Below the pieces are notes generated by a model. That model was not told where the DNA came from and searched no databases. It saw nothing but the letters and a program-made list of their open reading frames with translations. The translations under genes and the position numbers were made by a program. 64,000 bases of DNA, taken from positions 1-64,000 of the forward strand of contig JADLHO010000090.1 in assembly GCA_020848735.1 (NCBI GenBank), given 5' to 3'. Shown here piece after piece: positions 56,927-64,000 of the stretch (positions are counted from its first letter, which is position 1; every line of letters begins with the position of its first letter). This DNA is from Planctomycetota bacterium (GTDB lineage Bacteria > Planctomycetota > UBA1135 > UBA2386).

Positions 56927-58090
56927 ATGAAGCGCACGCTGGTCGAGATCCTGGCTGGTCTCGCCGTGCTGGTCCTGATGGCTTCGTTCCATCATCGACT
57001 CGCACGGTTGAACGACGACGCCGAGGAAGTGAAGGAGCTGCGGAGCCTGATCGAGCAGACCTCGCGTCGGATCGCTCCGGAGCCCGCGATCGACACCGTG
57101 CGCCGGGAGCTCATCGCCAAGGTCGACGAGCGCGTCGCCGAACTCGAGCGTCGCATCGCCGACGCCACGCGGAGCGCGAAGGACGCGAGCTTCCTCAAGG
57201 AGGAGGTCGAGCAGGCGCGTCAGACCGCGGCGTCGATCAAGGCCGAGATCGAGCGCGACGTCTCGCGCACGCGGGAGCTCGTGCAGACCTATGCGAACGA
57301 GCTGCGGATCCGCTCGGAGACCGCGAACCAGTCCGCCGAACGCGACCGCGCGGAGATCGAGAAGCTCAGCGGCCTCGTGCAGCCCGACCCCGACGAGCTC
57401 ACGCGCGACCTGCTCCTGCCCGCGGTGCAGCTCAACGGTCAGGACACCGTGGGCTCCGGCACCTTGATCCGCTCCTGCCGCGACGCGGCGACCGGCAAGG
57501 TCGAGAACTGGGTGCTCACCGCCTACCACGTCGTGCGGAACATCCTGACCGACTCGCCGGAGTCGCAGCGCGAGGGCATCGCGGTGACCCTCTACGACCC
57601 GAGCGGCAAGGTCGAGACGCGCGGCGAGCTCGTCGCGTTCGACAAGGACCTCGACTCCGCGCTCCTGCGCCTGCGCACCGATCGCCAGTTCTCGCACGTC
57701 GCACGCGTGTTGCCGCGCGACCAGGCCGACCGCATCCAGGTCTGGGAAGACGTCTATGCGATCGGCTGCCCGCTCGGCAACGACCCGATCCCGACGCGGG
57801 GTTCGATCGCGAGCAAGCACAACGTCCTCAACGGGACGAACTACTGGATGATCAACGCGCCGACCTACTACGGGAACTCGGGCGGCGGCATCTTCCTCGC
57901 CGAGTCTCGCGTGCTCGTCGGCGTCTTCTCGAAGATCTACACGCACGGTCGCGGCAACCCGGTGGTCATCCCGCACATGGGGCTCTGCACGCCGATCCAG
58001 TCGATCTACGAGTGGCTCGATCGCGAGAAGCTCGGTCACCTCATCCAGACGCAGCCCGCGATGGATGGACTCGCCTCGCCGCCGAAGTGA
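56927..58090 (+). CDS. Membrane-anchored trypsin-like serine protease
   Basis: The 387-residue protein has an N-terminal helix (ILAGLAVLVLMASF), a coiled coil at about 30-150 and a DegP/trypsin-type domain: WVLTAYHVVRN (His about 201), DKDLDSALLRL (Asp about 243) and YYGNSGGGIFL (Ser about 318). The triad is complete. No PDZ domain is seen, unlike HtrA/DegP proteases. It likely faces the periplasm as a housekeeping or regulatory protease. The gap 56786-56926 contains no gene. Confidence 0.85.
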   Translation: MKRTLVEILAGLAVLVLMASFHHRLARLNDDAEEVKELRSLIEQTSRRIAPEPAIDTVRRELIAKVDERVAELERRIADATRSAKDASFLKEEVEQARQTAASIKAEIERDVSRTRELVQTYANELRIRSETANQSAERDRAEIEKLSGLVQPDPDELTRDLLLPAVQLNGQDTVGSGTLIRSCRDAATGKVENWVLTAYHVVRNILTDSPESQREGIAVTLYDPSGKVETRGELVAFDKDLDSALLRLRTDRQFSHVARVLPRDQADRIQVWEDVYAIGCPLGNDPIPTRGSIASKHNVLNGTNYWMINAPTYYGNSGGGIFLAESRVLVGVFSKIYTHGRGNPVVIPHMGLCTPIQSIYEWLDREKLGHLIQTQPAMDGLASPPK

Positions 58091-58108
58091 GCCTGGGTCA
58101 CCCGCCGT

Positions 58109-58903
58109 TCATCGCGGCGTGAGATCGACGAAGCCCTGCCACGCGAGGCTCACGCGCTCGAACAGGAGTCGCTCGGCCGCGTCGATGGCGTCGAGCACGG
58201 GACCGAGCCGCGGATCGTCGTCGCGATCGATGCGGATCACGTAGCGCATGGAACCGGCGCGGTCGACGACGACCTGCTGGCCGGGTCGCGTGGGGCGCTG
58301 CGCGCGTCGCCAGGCCTCGCGTGCGCTCGCCTGCGCCGCCGCATCCTGCACGCTCTCGGGATCGACGTAGCGCTCGACATCGCCGCGCAGGAGCCGGCCG
58401 TCGCGGATCTCCGCGGCGAGTTCGGACCAGCGCCGGTAGAGCTGCGCCGCGGTCGCGCGGTGCTCGCTCACCGCCTCGCCGAGCGGGACCCAGGAGTCCT
58501 TCGGCAGGCAGAGTCCCTCGGCGAGGACCACCCCGCGGGTGCGCGCGATGCGGCGGAACTCGCGGTACTCGCTGCGCAGGTTCGCGGGGCAGGGCACGCA
58601 GCCAGGCAGCAGCGGCGCTGCCGGCGCCGTGCTGCCCGGCTCCGCTTCGGCGGCATCGAGCGGGTTCGCGGACGCGGCTGCGGTCCGTCCGGAGCTCGCC
58701 GTCGCGTCGGTCGGGTCCTCGTCGCCGGCGAACTCGACGACGCGGAAGCCGCTCGGCGGCGGAACCTCGCCGAGCTCGGCCGGCGGCGTGGACTCGGGAA
58801 CGGGCGGCGGCTCCCCGCGACGGAAGACGAGCAGGGCCGAGAGCGAGACCCCGACCAGCAGGAGGCCGAGCGGGAGACCCAGGCGCGGGTCGACGCGGAC
58901 CAT
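58109..58903 (-). CDS. Membrane protein, hypothetical
   Basis: The 264-residue protein has one N-terminal helix (LGLPLGLLLVGVSLSALLVF, about 8-28), a Pro/Ser/Ala-rich linker with a CVPC motif (PGCVPCPAN) and a helical C-terminal part (VSEHRATAAQLYRRWSELAA). No family is recognised. The CxxC could bind metal or be redox active. The ATG at 58903 shares one base with the stop of the TPR gene (TGATG), so the two are an operon. Its end converges on the protease gene with 18 bases between. Confidence 0.7.
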   Translation of the reverse strand: MVRVDPRLGLPLGLLLVGVSLSALLVFRRGEPPPVPESTPPAELGEVPPPSGFRVVEFAGDEDPTDATASSGRTAAASANPLDAAEAEPGSTAPAAPLLPGCVPCPANLRSEYREFRRIARTRGVVLAEGLCLPKDSWVPLGEAVSEHRATAAQLYRRWSELAAEIRDGRLLRGDVERYVDPESVQDAAAQASAREAWRRAQRPTRPGQQVVVDRAGSMRYVIRIDRDDDPRLGPVLDAIDAAERLLFERVSLAWQGFVDLTPR

Positions 58904-60771
58904 CAGCGCAGCAGGCGACGCTTGCGACGCCGGTGCGCGGCGTTGTGCGGTTCGAGCTCGATCGCCTTGTCGAGCGCGAGGGTCGCCTCGTCGCGCCGCC
59001 CGAGGTGCTCGAGGCACTGCGCGCGCAGGAGGTGGAGCTCGACGTCCTCGGGCTCCTCGACCAGGGCCTCGTCGACGCACTCGAGCGCGCGCTTCGGATT
59101 GCCGCGCGCATCGAACATCTCGGCCATCTCGCCGAGGGCATCGGCCTGACCGGGATGCTGCGCGAGCACCTCGTTCATCAGGTCGAGGGCCTCTTCGTCA
59201 CGACCGAGACGGCGCAGGGCGATGCCCGCGTAGTACATCGCGGGCCAGAAGTCCGGCGCGCGCTCGAGGCAGGCCTGCATCTCGAGGAGCGCGCCGCGCG
59301 GGTCGCGGCCCTTCACCGCGCGTTCGGAGGCGGCGGCGAAGCTGGCCTCGAAGCCGGGGACGTCGACCGCGAGCAGCGCGCGCGTGGCGCGCTCGCGCGA
59401 ATGCGGCGGAAGCTCGTCCTGCAGCGCCGCGCGGAGCTCGACTCCCGCCTCGTCCATGCGCTGCAAGGCGACGAGACAGACCCCGAGGTCGGCACGCTCG
59501 ACGGGATCCTCGAGCAGGCCGGCGAGTTCGACGACCGCCGCCGCGATGCCCGCGGGCGGCGGGGCATCCTCGACGTGCTCGGCGAGGTAGCGCAGCAGCA
59601 CGCTCGGCGCGCGCGGCTCGTCGGCCCACTCCGACGCACGCAACGCGCGCTCGCGGATGCATCGCAGTCCGCGCGCGAACTTGTCCCAGCCGTCGACCGT
59701 CTGTCGCTCCGCCATCGCGAGCCGCGCGAGGTGGGCGAAGAAGTCGGGGTTGCCGTCGAGCGCGAGGCCCCGCAGCCAGAGCTCACGGGCCCGCACGAGT
59801 TCGTTCGCGTTCGCGAGCGAGACCCCGAGGGACTCGAAGGCGCGCGGGAGCGGCTCGTCGAGCGTGATCGCGTGCTCGAGCCAGGCGCGCGCGCGGCGTT
59901 CGTCGCCGAGCATCCCGAGCTGATCGGCGATCGCGACGCAGCCCTCGCCGTCGAGCGCGCGCGCGGCGAGCGAGAGGTCGACGATCCGCTCGCAGGCCGC
60001 GCGATCGACCCGACCGCTCTCGAGCGCCGGGAAGAGCGCCGACGCGAGCGTGCGCAGGGCGAGGCCGAAGCCGGGCTCGAGCTTGAGCGCGCGCGCCCGC
60101 GGGAGCCGCAGGTCCTCGCCCGCGCGTGCGGTCGCGAGTGCCGGATCGCCGGAGAGGAGCGCGGCCCCGTCGAGGCCCTCGAGCAGGGCGAGGAAGGCAT
60201 CGGCGCGGTGCGTGAGCAGGTGCTTGCGCGGGCGGCGGAACGGGAGGCCGAGGATCTGCGCGAGGTGCTCCGCGATCGCGAGCAGGGATGCCGCGGGGTC
60301 GGCGAAGCGCACGACCCCGTGCACGCCTCGCGGGGCGACGAACGCCGACTCCTCGGCCCGCTCGTCGTCGGCGTCCGGGTCGCGGCGCTCGCTGCCGTCG
60401 TGGAAGTGCACGGACAGGTGCACGGCGATGCCGTCGTCCGCGGGTCGGATGCTGCCGACGACGAGCGCACGCGCGCCGCCACCGGAGCCCAGCATCGTGA
60501 AGACCTCGTCGGGTGAGGGTTCGTCGGAAAGCGTGATCCAACGGCGGGGGCCGTCGCTCGGCGGCGACTGCACCTCGAGCAGGCCCGCGGGTCCCGTCCG
60601 GCCGGCGTTGAGCAGGAGGTGCAGGACGTCGGGCAGGCGTCGCGCCACGACCGCCACGTCGATGCCGGGGACCTCGATCGGCTCGGGCACGGCGAAGGGC
60701 ATGAGGAACACGCCCGGCTGGTTCGACGACCGCGGCTCGCCGCCTTGGCCCTCGCGCGCTGCGTCACTCAT
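58903..60771 (-). CDS. Large TPR-containing protein
   Basis: The 622-residue protein has a beta-rich N-terminal region (FAVPEPIEVPGIDVAVVARR then RWITLSDEPSPDEVFTM) and TPR-like helices over the rest, for example AWLEHAITLDEPLPRAFESL, ALLEMQACLERAPDFWPAMY, EALDLMNEVLAQHPGQADAL and ATLALDKAIELEPHNAAHRR. There is no signal peptide or membrane helix, so it is probably a cytoplasmic scaffold. The start at 60771 begins the polar N-terminus. It is linked to the small membrane protein gene downstream. Confidence 0.82.
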   Translation of the reverse strand: MSDAAREGQGGEPRSSNQPGVFLMPFAVPEPIEVPGIDVAVVARRLPDVLHLLLNAGRTGPAGLLEVQSPPSDGPRRWITLSDEPSPDEVFTMLGSGGGARALVVGSIRPADDGIAVHLSVHFHDGSERRDPDADDERAEESAFVAPRGVHGVVRFADPAASLLAIAEHLAQILGLPFRRPRKHLLTHRADAFLALLEGLDGAALLSGDPALATARAGEDLRLPRARALKLEPGFGLALRTLASALFPALESGRVDRAACERIVDLSLAARALDGEGCVAIADQLGMLGDERRARAWLEHAITLDEPLPRAFESLGVSLANANELVRARELWLRGLALDGNPDFFAHLARLAMAERQTVDGWDKFARGLRCIRERALRASEWADEPRAPSVLLRYLAEHVEDAPPPAGIAAAVVELAGLLEDPVERADLGVCLVALQRMDEAGVELRAALQDELPPHSRERATRALLAVDVPGFEASFAAASERAVKGRDPRGALLEMQACLERAPDFWPAMYYAGIALRRLGRDEEALDLMNEVLAQHPGQADALGEMAEMFDARGNPKRALECVDEALVEEPEDVELHLLRAQCLEHLGRRDEATLALDKAIELEPHNAAHRRRKRRLLR

Positions 60772-61035
60772 CGTGTGCCGCGATCCTCGGTCGGGGATGG
60801 AGCGCGCCGCGATCGGCCGCAGCACATCGGCAGGCTGTCGGGCCGCTTGGGTGCATCGCGCATCGTCTGGCGGGCTCGCCGCCGGGCGGGATCAAACCGC
60901 CAAGAGCGCGAGGCCGGTAGCGGGTAACTCGAAAAGACGGGGCCAGGGATCGCCGCGAGAGGCCGGCGATGGCGCGGGGACGGGGCATCCCGGCCGTTCG
61001 GGCGGCGGGCGCCCGGGCCGACGCTGCGGAGCGAG
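60772..61035. other. Gap between the TPR and HIT genes
   Basis: I see no gene in these 264 bases. The plus-strand stretch near 60887-60950 (CAAACCGCCAAG... GGTAGCGGGTAAC) has a superficial GEMM-riboswitch look, but no foldable match could be traced, so I call nothing here. Confidence 0.4.
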
Positions 61036-61386
61036 TCAGCCGGGCGGCCATGCCATGGGGCGGCCGGCGAGCAGGTGCACGTGCAGGTGGAAGACGGACT
61101 GTCCGGCGCCCGCCCCGTGGTTGACGACGAGCCGGAAGGCCTCGCCGTGCCCCTGGAGGCGGGCGATCTCGCCGGCGGCCCAGAGCAGATGGCCGAGCAG
61201 TTCGCGCTGCTCCTCGACCGCATCACCGACGCGCGGGATCCGCGCCTTCGGGATCACCAGCACGTGGAGCGGCGCCTGCGGATCGAGGTCGCGGAAGGCG
61301 AGGCAGCGCTCGTCCTCCCAGACGATCGCTGCGGGGATCTCGCGGCGCAGGATGCGCGCGAACACGTTGCCGTCGTCGTACTGCAC
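61036..61386 (-). CDS. HIT family (HINT-like) hydrolase
   Basis: The 116-residue protein is a histidine-triad nucleotide hydrolase: NVFARILRREIPAAIVWEDE is the standard start after the GTG, PLHVLVIPKARIP is the next strand, and FHLHVHLLAGRPM is the HxHxHxx triad. It should bind or cleave nucleotide derivatives such as AMP-lysine or AMP-NH2, although the natural substrate is not known. The start at 61386 (GTG) fits the length of HINT proteins (about 115). It is divergent from the macrodomain gene 130 bases away. Confidence 0.9.
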   Translation of the reverse strand: MQYDDGNVFARILRREIPAAIVWEDERCLAFRDLDPQAPLHVLVIPKARIPRVGDAVEEQRELLGHLLWAAGEIARLQGHGEAFRLVVNHGAGAGQSVFHLHVHLLAGRPMAWPPG

Positions 61387-61515
61387 GCGGCGAGAGCATG
61401 ACGCGCCTCGCGCCGAGGACAAGCCGCGGCGGCCGCCTGGGCGCGCGTGCGGCAATTCGCTTCCTGAGCGTCGCGTTGGGCTGCTGCGGGCGAGGCCCGC
61501 AGAACGAGCCGATCC

Positions 61516-62019
61516 ATGATCCACGAGGTATCCGGGGACATCCTCCTCTCGAAGGCCGCTGCCATCGCGCATGGCATCGCGCCCAACGACGACTTCCACC
61601 AGGGTCTGGCGCTCTCCCTCCGGGAGCGCTGGCCGGCGATGTACAAGGACTTCCGCCACTACTGCCACCAGGCGCACCCGAAGCCGGGCACGCTCTGGAC
61701 CTGGGGCGGCCCGGGTCACGTGCGGATCGTGAACCTCTTCACGCAGGACGGCGCCCCGACCCACGGCGGCAAGCCGGGCCGCGCGAGCACGGCGAACGTC
61801 AACCACTGCCTGCGCGAGCTGCACCGTCTGGTCGAGACCGAGAAGTTCGGCAGCCTCGCCCTGCCACGTCTCGCCACCGGCATCGGCGGACTCGACTGGG
61901 AGCTCGTGGAGCCCCTGATCCGACAGCACCTGGGCGCGCTGAAGATCCCGGTCTTCGTCTACTCGCGCTTCGAGTCCGGCAAGGCCGCCGACGAGAGCAG
62001 CGGCGCGAAGTCGAAGTGA
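61516..62019 (+). CDS. Macrodomain protein
   Basis: The 167-residue protein has a macrodomain fold: MIHEVSGDILLSKAAAIAHG (the HEVxGDIL start typical of DarG/MacroD-like proteins), CHQAHPKPGTLWTWGG, VRIVNLFTQDGAP, and FGSLALPRLATGIGGLDWEL (diphosphate-binding loop). Macrodomains bind ADP-ribose and may remove it from proteins or nucleic acids. It could act in ADP-ribose turnover or be a lone DarG-like antitoxin, but no DarT is next to it. The C-terminal tail is polar and short. Confidence 0.88.
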   Translation: MIHEVSGDILLSKAAAIAHGIAPNDDFHQGLALSLRERWPAMYKDFRHYCHQAHPKPGTLWTWGGPGHVRIVNLFTQDGAPTHGGKPGRASTANVNHCLRELHRLVETEKFGSLALPRLATGIGGLDWELVEPLIRQHLGALKIPVFVYSRFESGKAADESSGAKSK

Positions 62020-62080
62020 CGCGAACCCTTCCGATCCCGCGTGGCACGGCGCACGGGCGACGCTAGCTTGGTCGCCTCGC

Positions 62081-62154
62081 GCGCCCGTAGCTCAGATGGA
62101 TAGAGCACCGGTTTCCTAAACCGGGGGTCGTGGGTTCGAATCCCGCCGGGCGTG
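62081..62154 (+). tRNA. tRNA-Arg (anticodon CCT)
   Basis: The cloverleaf can be drawn by eye: acceptor stem GCGCCCG with CGGGCGT (last pair G-U), D arm GCTC...GAGC, anticodon stem CCGGT/ACCGG around loop TTCCTAA, T arm GTGGG-TTCGAAT-CCCGC, and discriminator G. The anticodon CCT reads AGG codons. No CCA is encoded. It is intact and lies between the macrodomain gene and the Met/Arg-repeat protein. Confidence 0.95.
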
Positions 62155-62183
62155 ATCGCGATGCCGCTCGGCATCGCCTCGCA

Positions 62184-62975
62184 TCACGCGCTGACGCGGG
62201 CGCGCTTGCGCTCGGGCCGGCGCTCCTCGGACTTGCGCTCGTTCGGCTCGCGATCGTCCGGCTTGCGGGCGTCGGGCCGACCCTCGTTGCGCGCGTCGAG
62301 GCGAGCGCGGAGTTCCTCGAGGCGGCGGATGAGCTGCTCGATGCGCTCGCGGGGGGCCTGCTGCTGCCCGCGACCCTGGTCCGGGCGCTGGCCGCGCGGG
62401 GCGGGTGCCATGCCGCGCTGGGCCATGCCGCGCTGGACCTGACCGCGCAGCCCCTGACCGCGCTGCGCCTGACCACGCATCTGCATCCCCCTCATCGGCA
62501 TGCCGCGCATCTGCATGCCCCGCATCTGCATGCCCCGCATCTGCATTCCACGGTGCAGCATCAGGCCGCGCCGGAGGGCCATCCCGCGGCCTCCCGCCTG
62601 CGGACCGCGCGGGCCGCGACCCTGCCGCTGCTGCTCCGGACGATCGCCGCGCGGGCCCTGGCGCCGCCCACCCTGCTCACCCTCTCCCTGACGCGGGCCG
62701 CGCTGCTCGCCCAGACGGCGCTCGAGCTCGGCGATGCGCTCGTTCGCGCGGTGGAGTTCGTCGAGGAGCCGCTGCGGCGACTGGTCGCCGCCGCGGAGCG
62801 TCTCGAGGCGCTCCACGATCCGCCCCCGGATCTCCTCGCCGAGACCGTCGCGGACCACCGGCGGGCGCGCGCGGCGCGGCGCTGCACCCTCGTCCTGGGC
62901 GACGAGGTTCGAAGTGAAGAGGCTCGAAGACAGGGCTCCGAGCACGAACAGACACGCTGCAAATCGCTTGGTCAT
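62184..62975 (-). CDS. Secreted low-complexity Met/Arg-repeat protein
   Basis: The 263-residue protein has a signal peptide (AACLFVLGALSSSLFTSNLV). A Glu/Arg-rich helical region (LLDELHRANERIAELERRLG, about 70-95) leads to a Gln/Gly/Arg-rich stretch and then five tandem pentapeptides RGMQM (one is RGMPM) and degenerate RGQxQ units. The C-terminus is again Arg/Glu-rich (RRLEELRARLDARNEGRP). Low-complexity, Met-rich secreted proteins may be metal-binding or structural. The function is unknown. Start at 62975. Confidence 0.75.
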   Translation of the reverse strand: MTKRFAACLFVLGALSSSLFTSNLVAQDEGAAPRRARPPVVRDGLGEEIRGRIVERLETLRGGDQSPQRLLDELHRANERIAELERRLGEQRGPRQGEGEQGGRRQGPRGDRPEQQRQGRGPRGPQAGGRGMALRRGLMLHRGMQMRGMQMRGMQMRGMPMRGMQMRGQAQRGQGLRGQVQRGMAQRGMAPAPRGQRPDQGRGQQQAPRERIEQLIRRLEELRARLDARNEGRPDARKPDDREPNERKSEERRPERKRARVSA

Positions 62976-63351
62976 CGGTCGCTTCCGATCATCGATCTTC
63001 GCAGGCTCGTGATCGGCTCCTGGTGTGGGGTCGCTGTCTCGCGCGTGAGCCGTGGGCCAGTGCTCGAAGCGAGCCCCGCGCGGATCGCCTCGAACGGTTC
63101 CGCGGCGAGGGACTCCACCGCCACACGCCGCGCCGCACGCCGAGACCGTTCGATGGGGCCTCGCCGCCGTCGTCAGCGAGCCATCGCGACGGGAGATGCC
63201 GCACTTCGTCAAGGCGGCGCCGCCGCGGTGTCGAATCTCCCGACGATGACCGTGGCGACCCAACGCGCGATCGAACCCATCGCACGCTGCGGCTAAGGTC
63301 TTCGCCCCGCCGACCGGATCCTCTCGTCCCACCGATCCTGCCGCCCTTCCG
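62976..63351. other. Intergenic gap upstream of the glycosyltransferase
   Basis: This 376-base region separates two divergent genes. I see no gene, tRNA or repeat, and it probably carries both promoters. Confidence 0.5.
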
Positions 63352-64000
63352 ATGAACATCGCCATCCTCAGCTACGAGTACCCGCCCGACACCGGCTTCG
63401 GCGGGATCGGCACCTACTCGTGGTACCAGGCGCGTGCCTTGGCGAAACTGGGCCACTCGGTCCACGTGTTCGCGGGCTCGCTGAAGCCCGGCATCTACCA
63501 CGGCGAACACGAGGGAGTCCGCGTCACGCGCATCCAGAAGAAGAGCTGGCTGCACCGGCTCACGCAGGGGATGCGCGACCGCCGGCTCTGGTGGTCGCAG
63601 AACCGCATCGACACGGGTTACGCGGCCTACTACGCGCTGCGGAAGGCGCTCGAGAAGGAGACGTTCGACATCGTCGAATTCCCCGAGTGCGGCGCCGACG
63701 GCATGGTCGTGACGACGCTGCTCGACATCCCGTCGGCGATCAAGTTCCACAGCCCCGCGCGGCTGATCATGAACATCTACGACACGCGGCGACTCGATCG
63801 CGAGGTGACCGCGTTCGTGGAGCAGCTCGCGATCAACCAGTGCACGGTGCGCACGTCGTGCTCGCAGTTCGTCGCCGACGAGGTGCGGACGAAGATGAAC
63901 GTGCGGAAGCCGATCCACGTGGTGCCCAACGGGATCGACCTCCAGCTCTTCGACAAGGACGAGGGGATCGACGTGCACTCGCGCTTCGGGCTGCCGACGA
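63352..64000 (+). CDS. Glycosyltransferase family 4-like, partial
   Basis: The 5' end of a gene: 216 residues are in the window and it runs off the end. The N-terminal domain of a GT-B glycosyltransferase is clear: MNIAILSYEYPPDTGFGGIG followed by TYSWYQARALAKLGHSVHVF, then FDIVEFPECGADG and IHVVPNGIDLQLFDKD, the link to the second Rossmann domain. Such enzymes transfer sugars from a nucleotide sugar to glycans or lipids. The donor-binding half is outside the window, so the specificity cannot be inferred. Confidence 0.88.
   Translation, partial: MNIAILSYEYPPDTGFGGIGTYSWYQARALAKLGHSVHVFAGSLKPGIYHGEHEGVRVTRIQKKSWLHRLTQGMRDRRLWWSQNRIDTGYAAYYALRKALEKETFDIVEFPECGADGMVVTTLLDIPSAIKFHSPARLIMNIYDTRRLDREVTAFVEQLAINQCTVRTSCSQFVADEVRTKMNVRKPIHVVPNGIDLQLFDKDEGIDVHSRFGLPT

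Noticed and set aside
60887-60950. GEMM-like riboswitch hint
   Set aside because: Short matching stretches only, and no consistent stems could be traced. The gene downstream gives no c-di-GMP link.
62081-62154. tRNA-Arg as an island attachment site
   Set aside because: No integrase and no repeated tRNA 3' end were seen on either side.

Overview
The window looks like a chromosomal segment of a very GC-rich planctomycete, probably from the lineage of large secreted-protein-rich isolates such as Poly30 or Pla163. This is inferred from GC-saturated third codon positions, several secreted proteins sharing a C-terminal beta domain known to me from that lineage, PilM-type and ECF-sigma gene organisation, and GSA-aminotransferase and CotH-like proteins. 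No database search was possible. Most genes are real, long and tightly packed. Adjacent co-directional genes very often overlap by four bases (ATGA, GTGA or TTGA).

Region by region. 1-0.8 kb: the end of an ISL3-like insertion sequence that appears to have cut an ECF sigma factor gene. 0.8-4.1 kb: RNA housekeeping (SpoU methyltransferase, gluQ, rsgA). 4.2-7.1 kb: a secreted subtilase, a metallo-beta-lactamase-fold protein and a DUF2752 protein. 7.3-12.3 kb: a two-gene accessory unit, a PilT-like ATPase plus a giant protein with two KaiC-like ATPase domains and a C-terminal part resembling a type-2 periplasmic solute-binding fold. This is the best candidate for an undescribed system. 12.4-22.6 kb: housekeeping (folC, aroB, carB) mixed with an esterase, a NUDIX hydrolase and an AhpD-like protein. 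22.6-30.7 kb: a run of ten minus-strand genes from an ECF sigma/anti-sigma pair through a PilM-PilN fusion and a PilO-like protein to lipoproteins, a coiled-coil protein with a RelE-like tail, a NUDIX hydrolase and aat.

30.8-44.3 kb: a secreted S15-type hydrolase, then a metabolic or modification cluster: class-III aminotransferase, dienoyl-CoA-hydratase-like crotonase, methyltransferase, radical SAM protein, Asp/Asn beta-hydroxylase, CotH-like kinase with a beta-helix, a TPR-like membrane protein, a carboxypeptidase-regulatory-like repeat protein and a small Cys-containing secreted protein. The last two lie behind a promoter whose -35/-10 spacer is a (CT)n microsatellite, a classic phase-variation layout. 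A 66-base copy of the 3' part of ribBA sits in the gap between the two operons.

44.5-64 kb: ribBA, a methyltransferase, a 1015-residue ELWxxDGT-repeat secreted protein, an operon of a TIR-transmembrane protein, a sortilin/BNR-like secreted protein and a HEAT-cyclophilin lipoprotein, an anchored trypsin-like protease, TPR proteins, a HIT protein, a macrodomain protein, tRNA-Arg(CCT), a secreted Met/Arg-repeat protein and the start of a family-4 glycosyltransferase that runs off the end.
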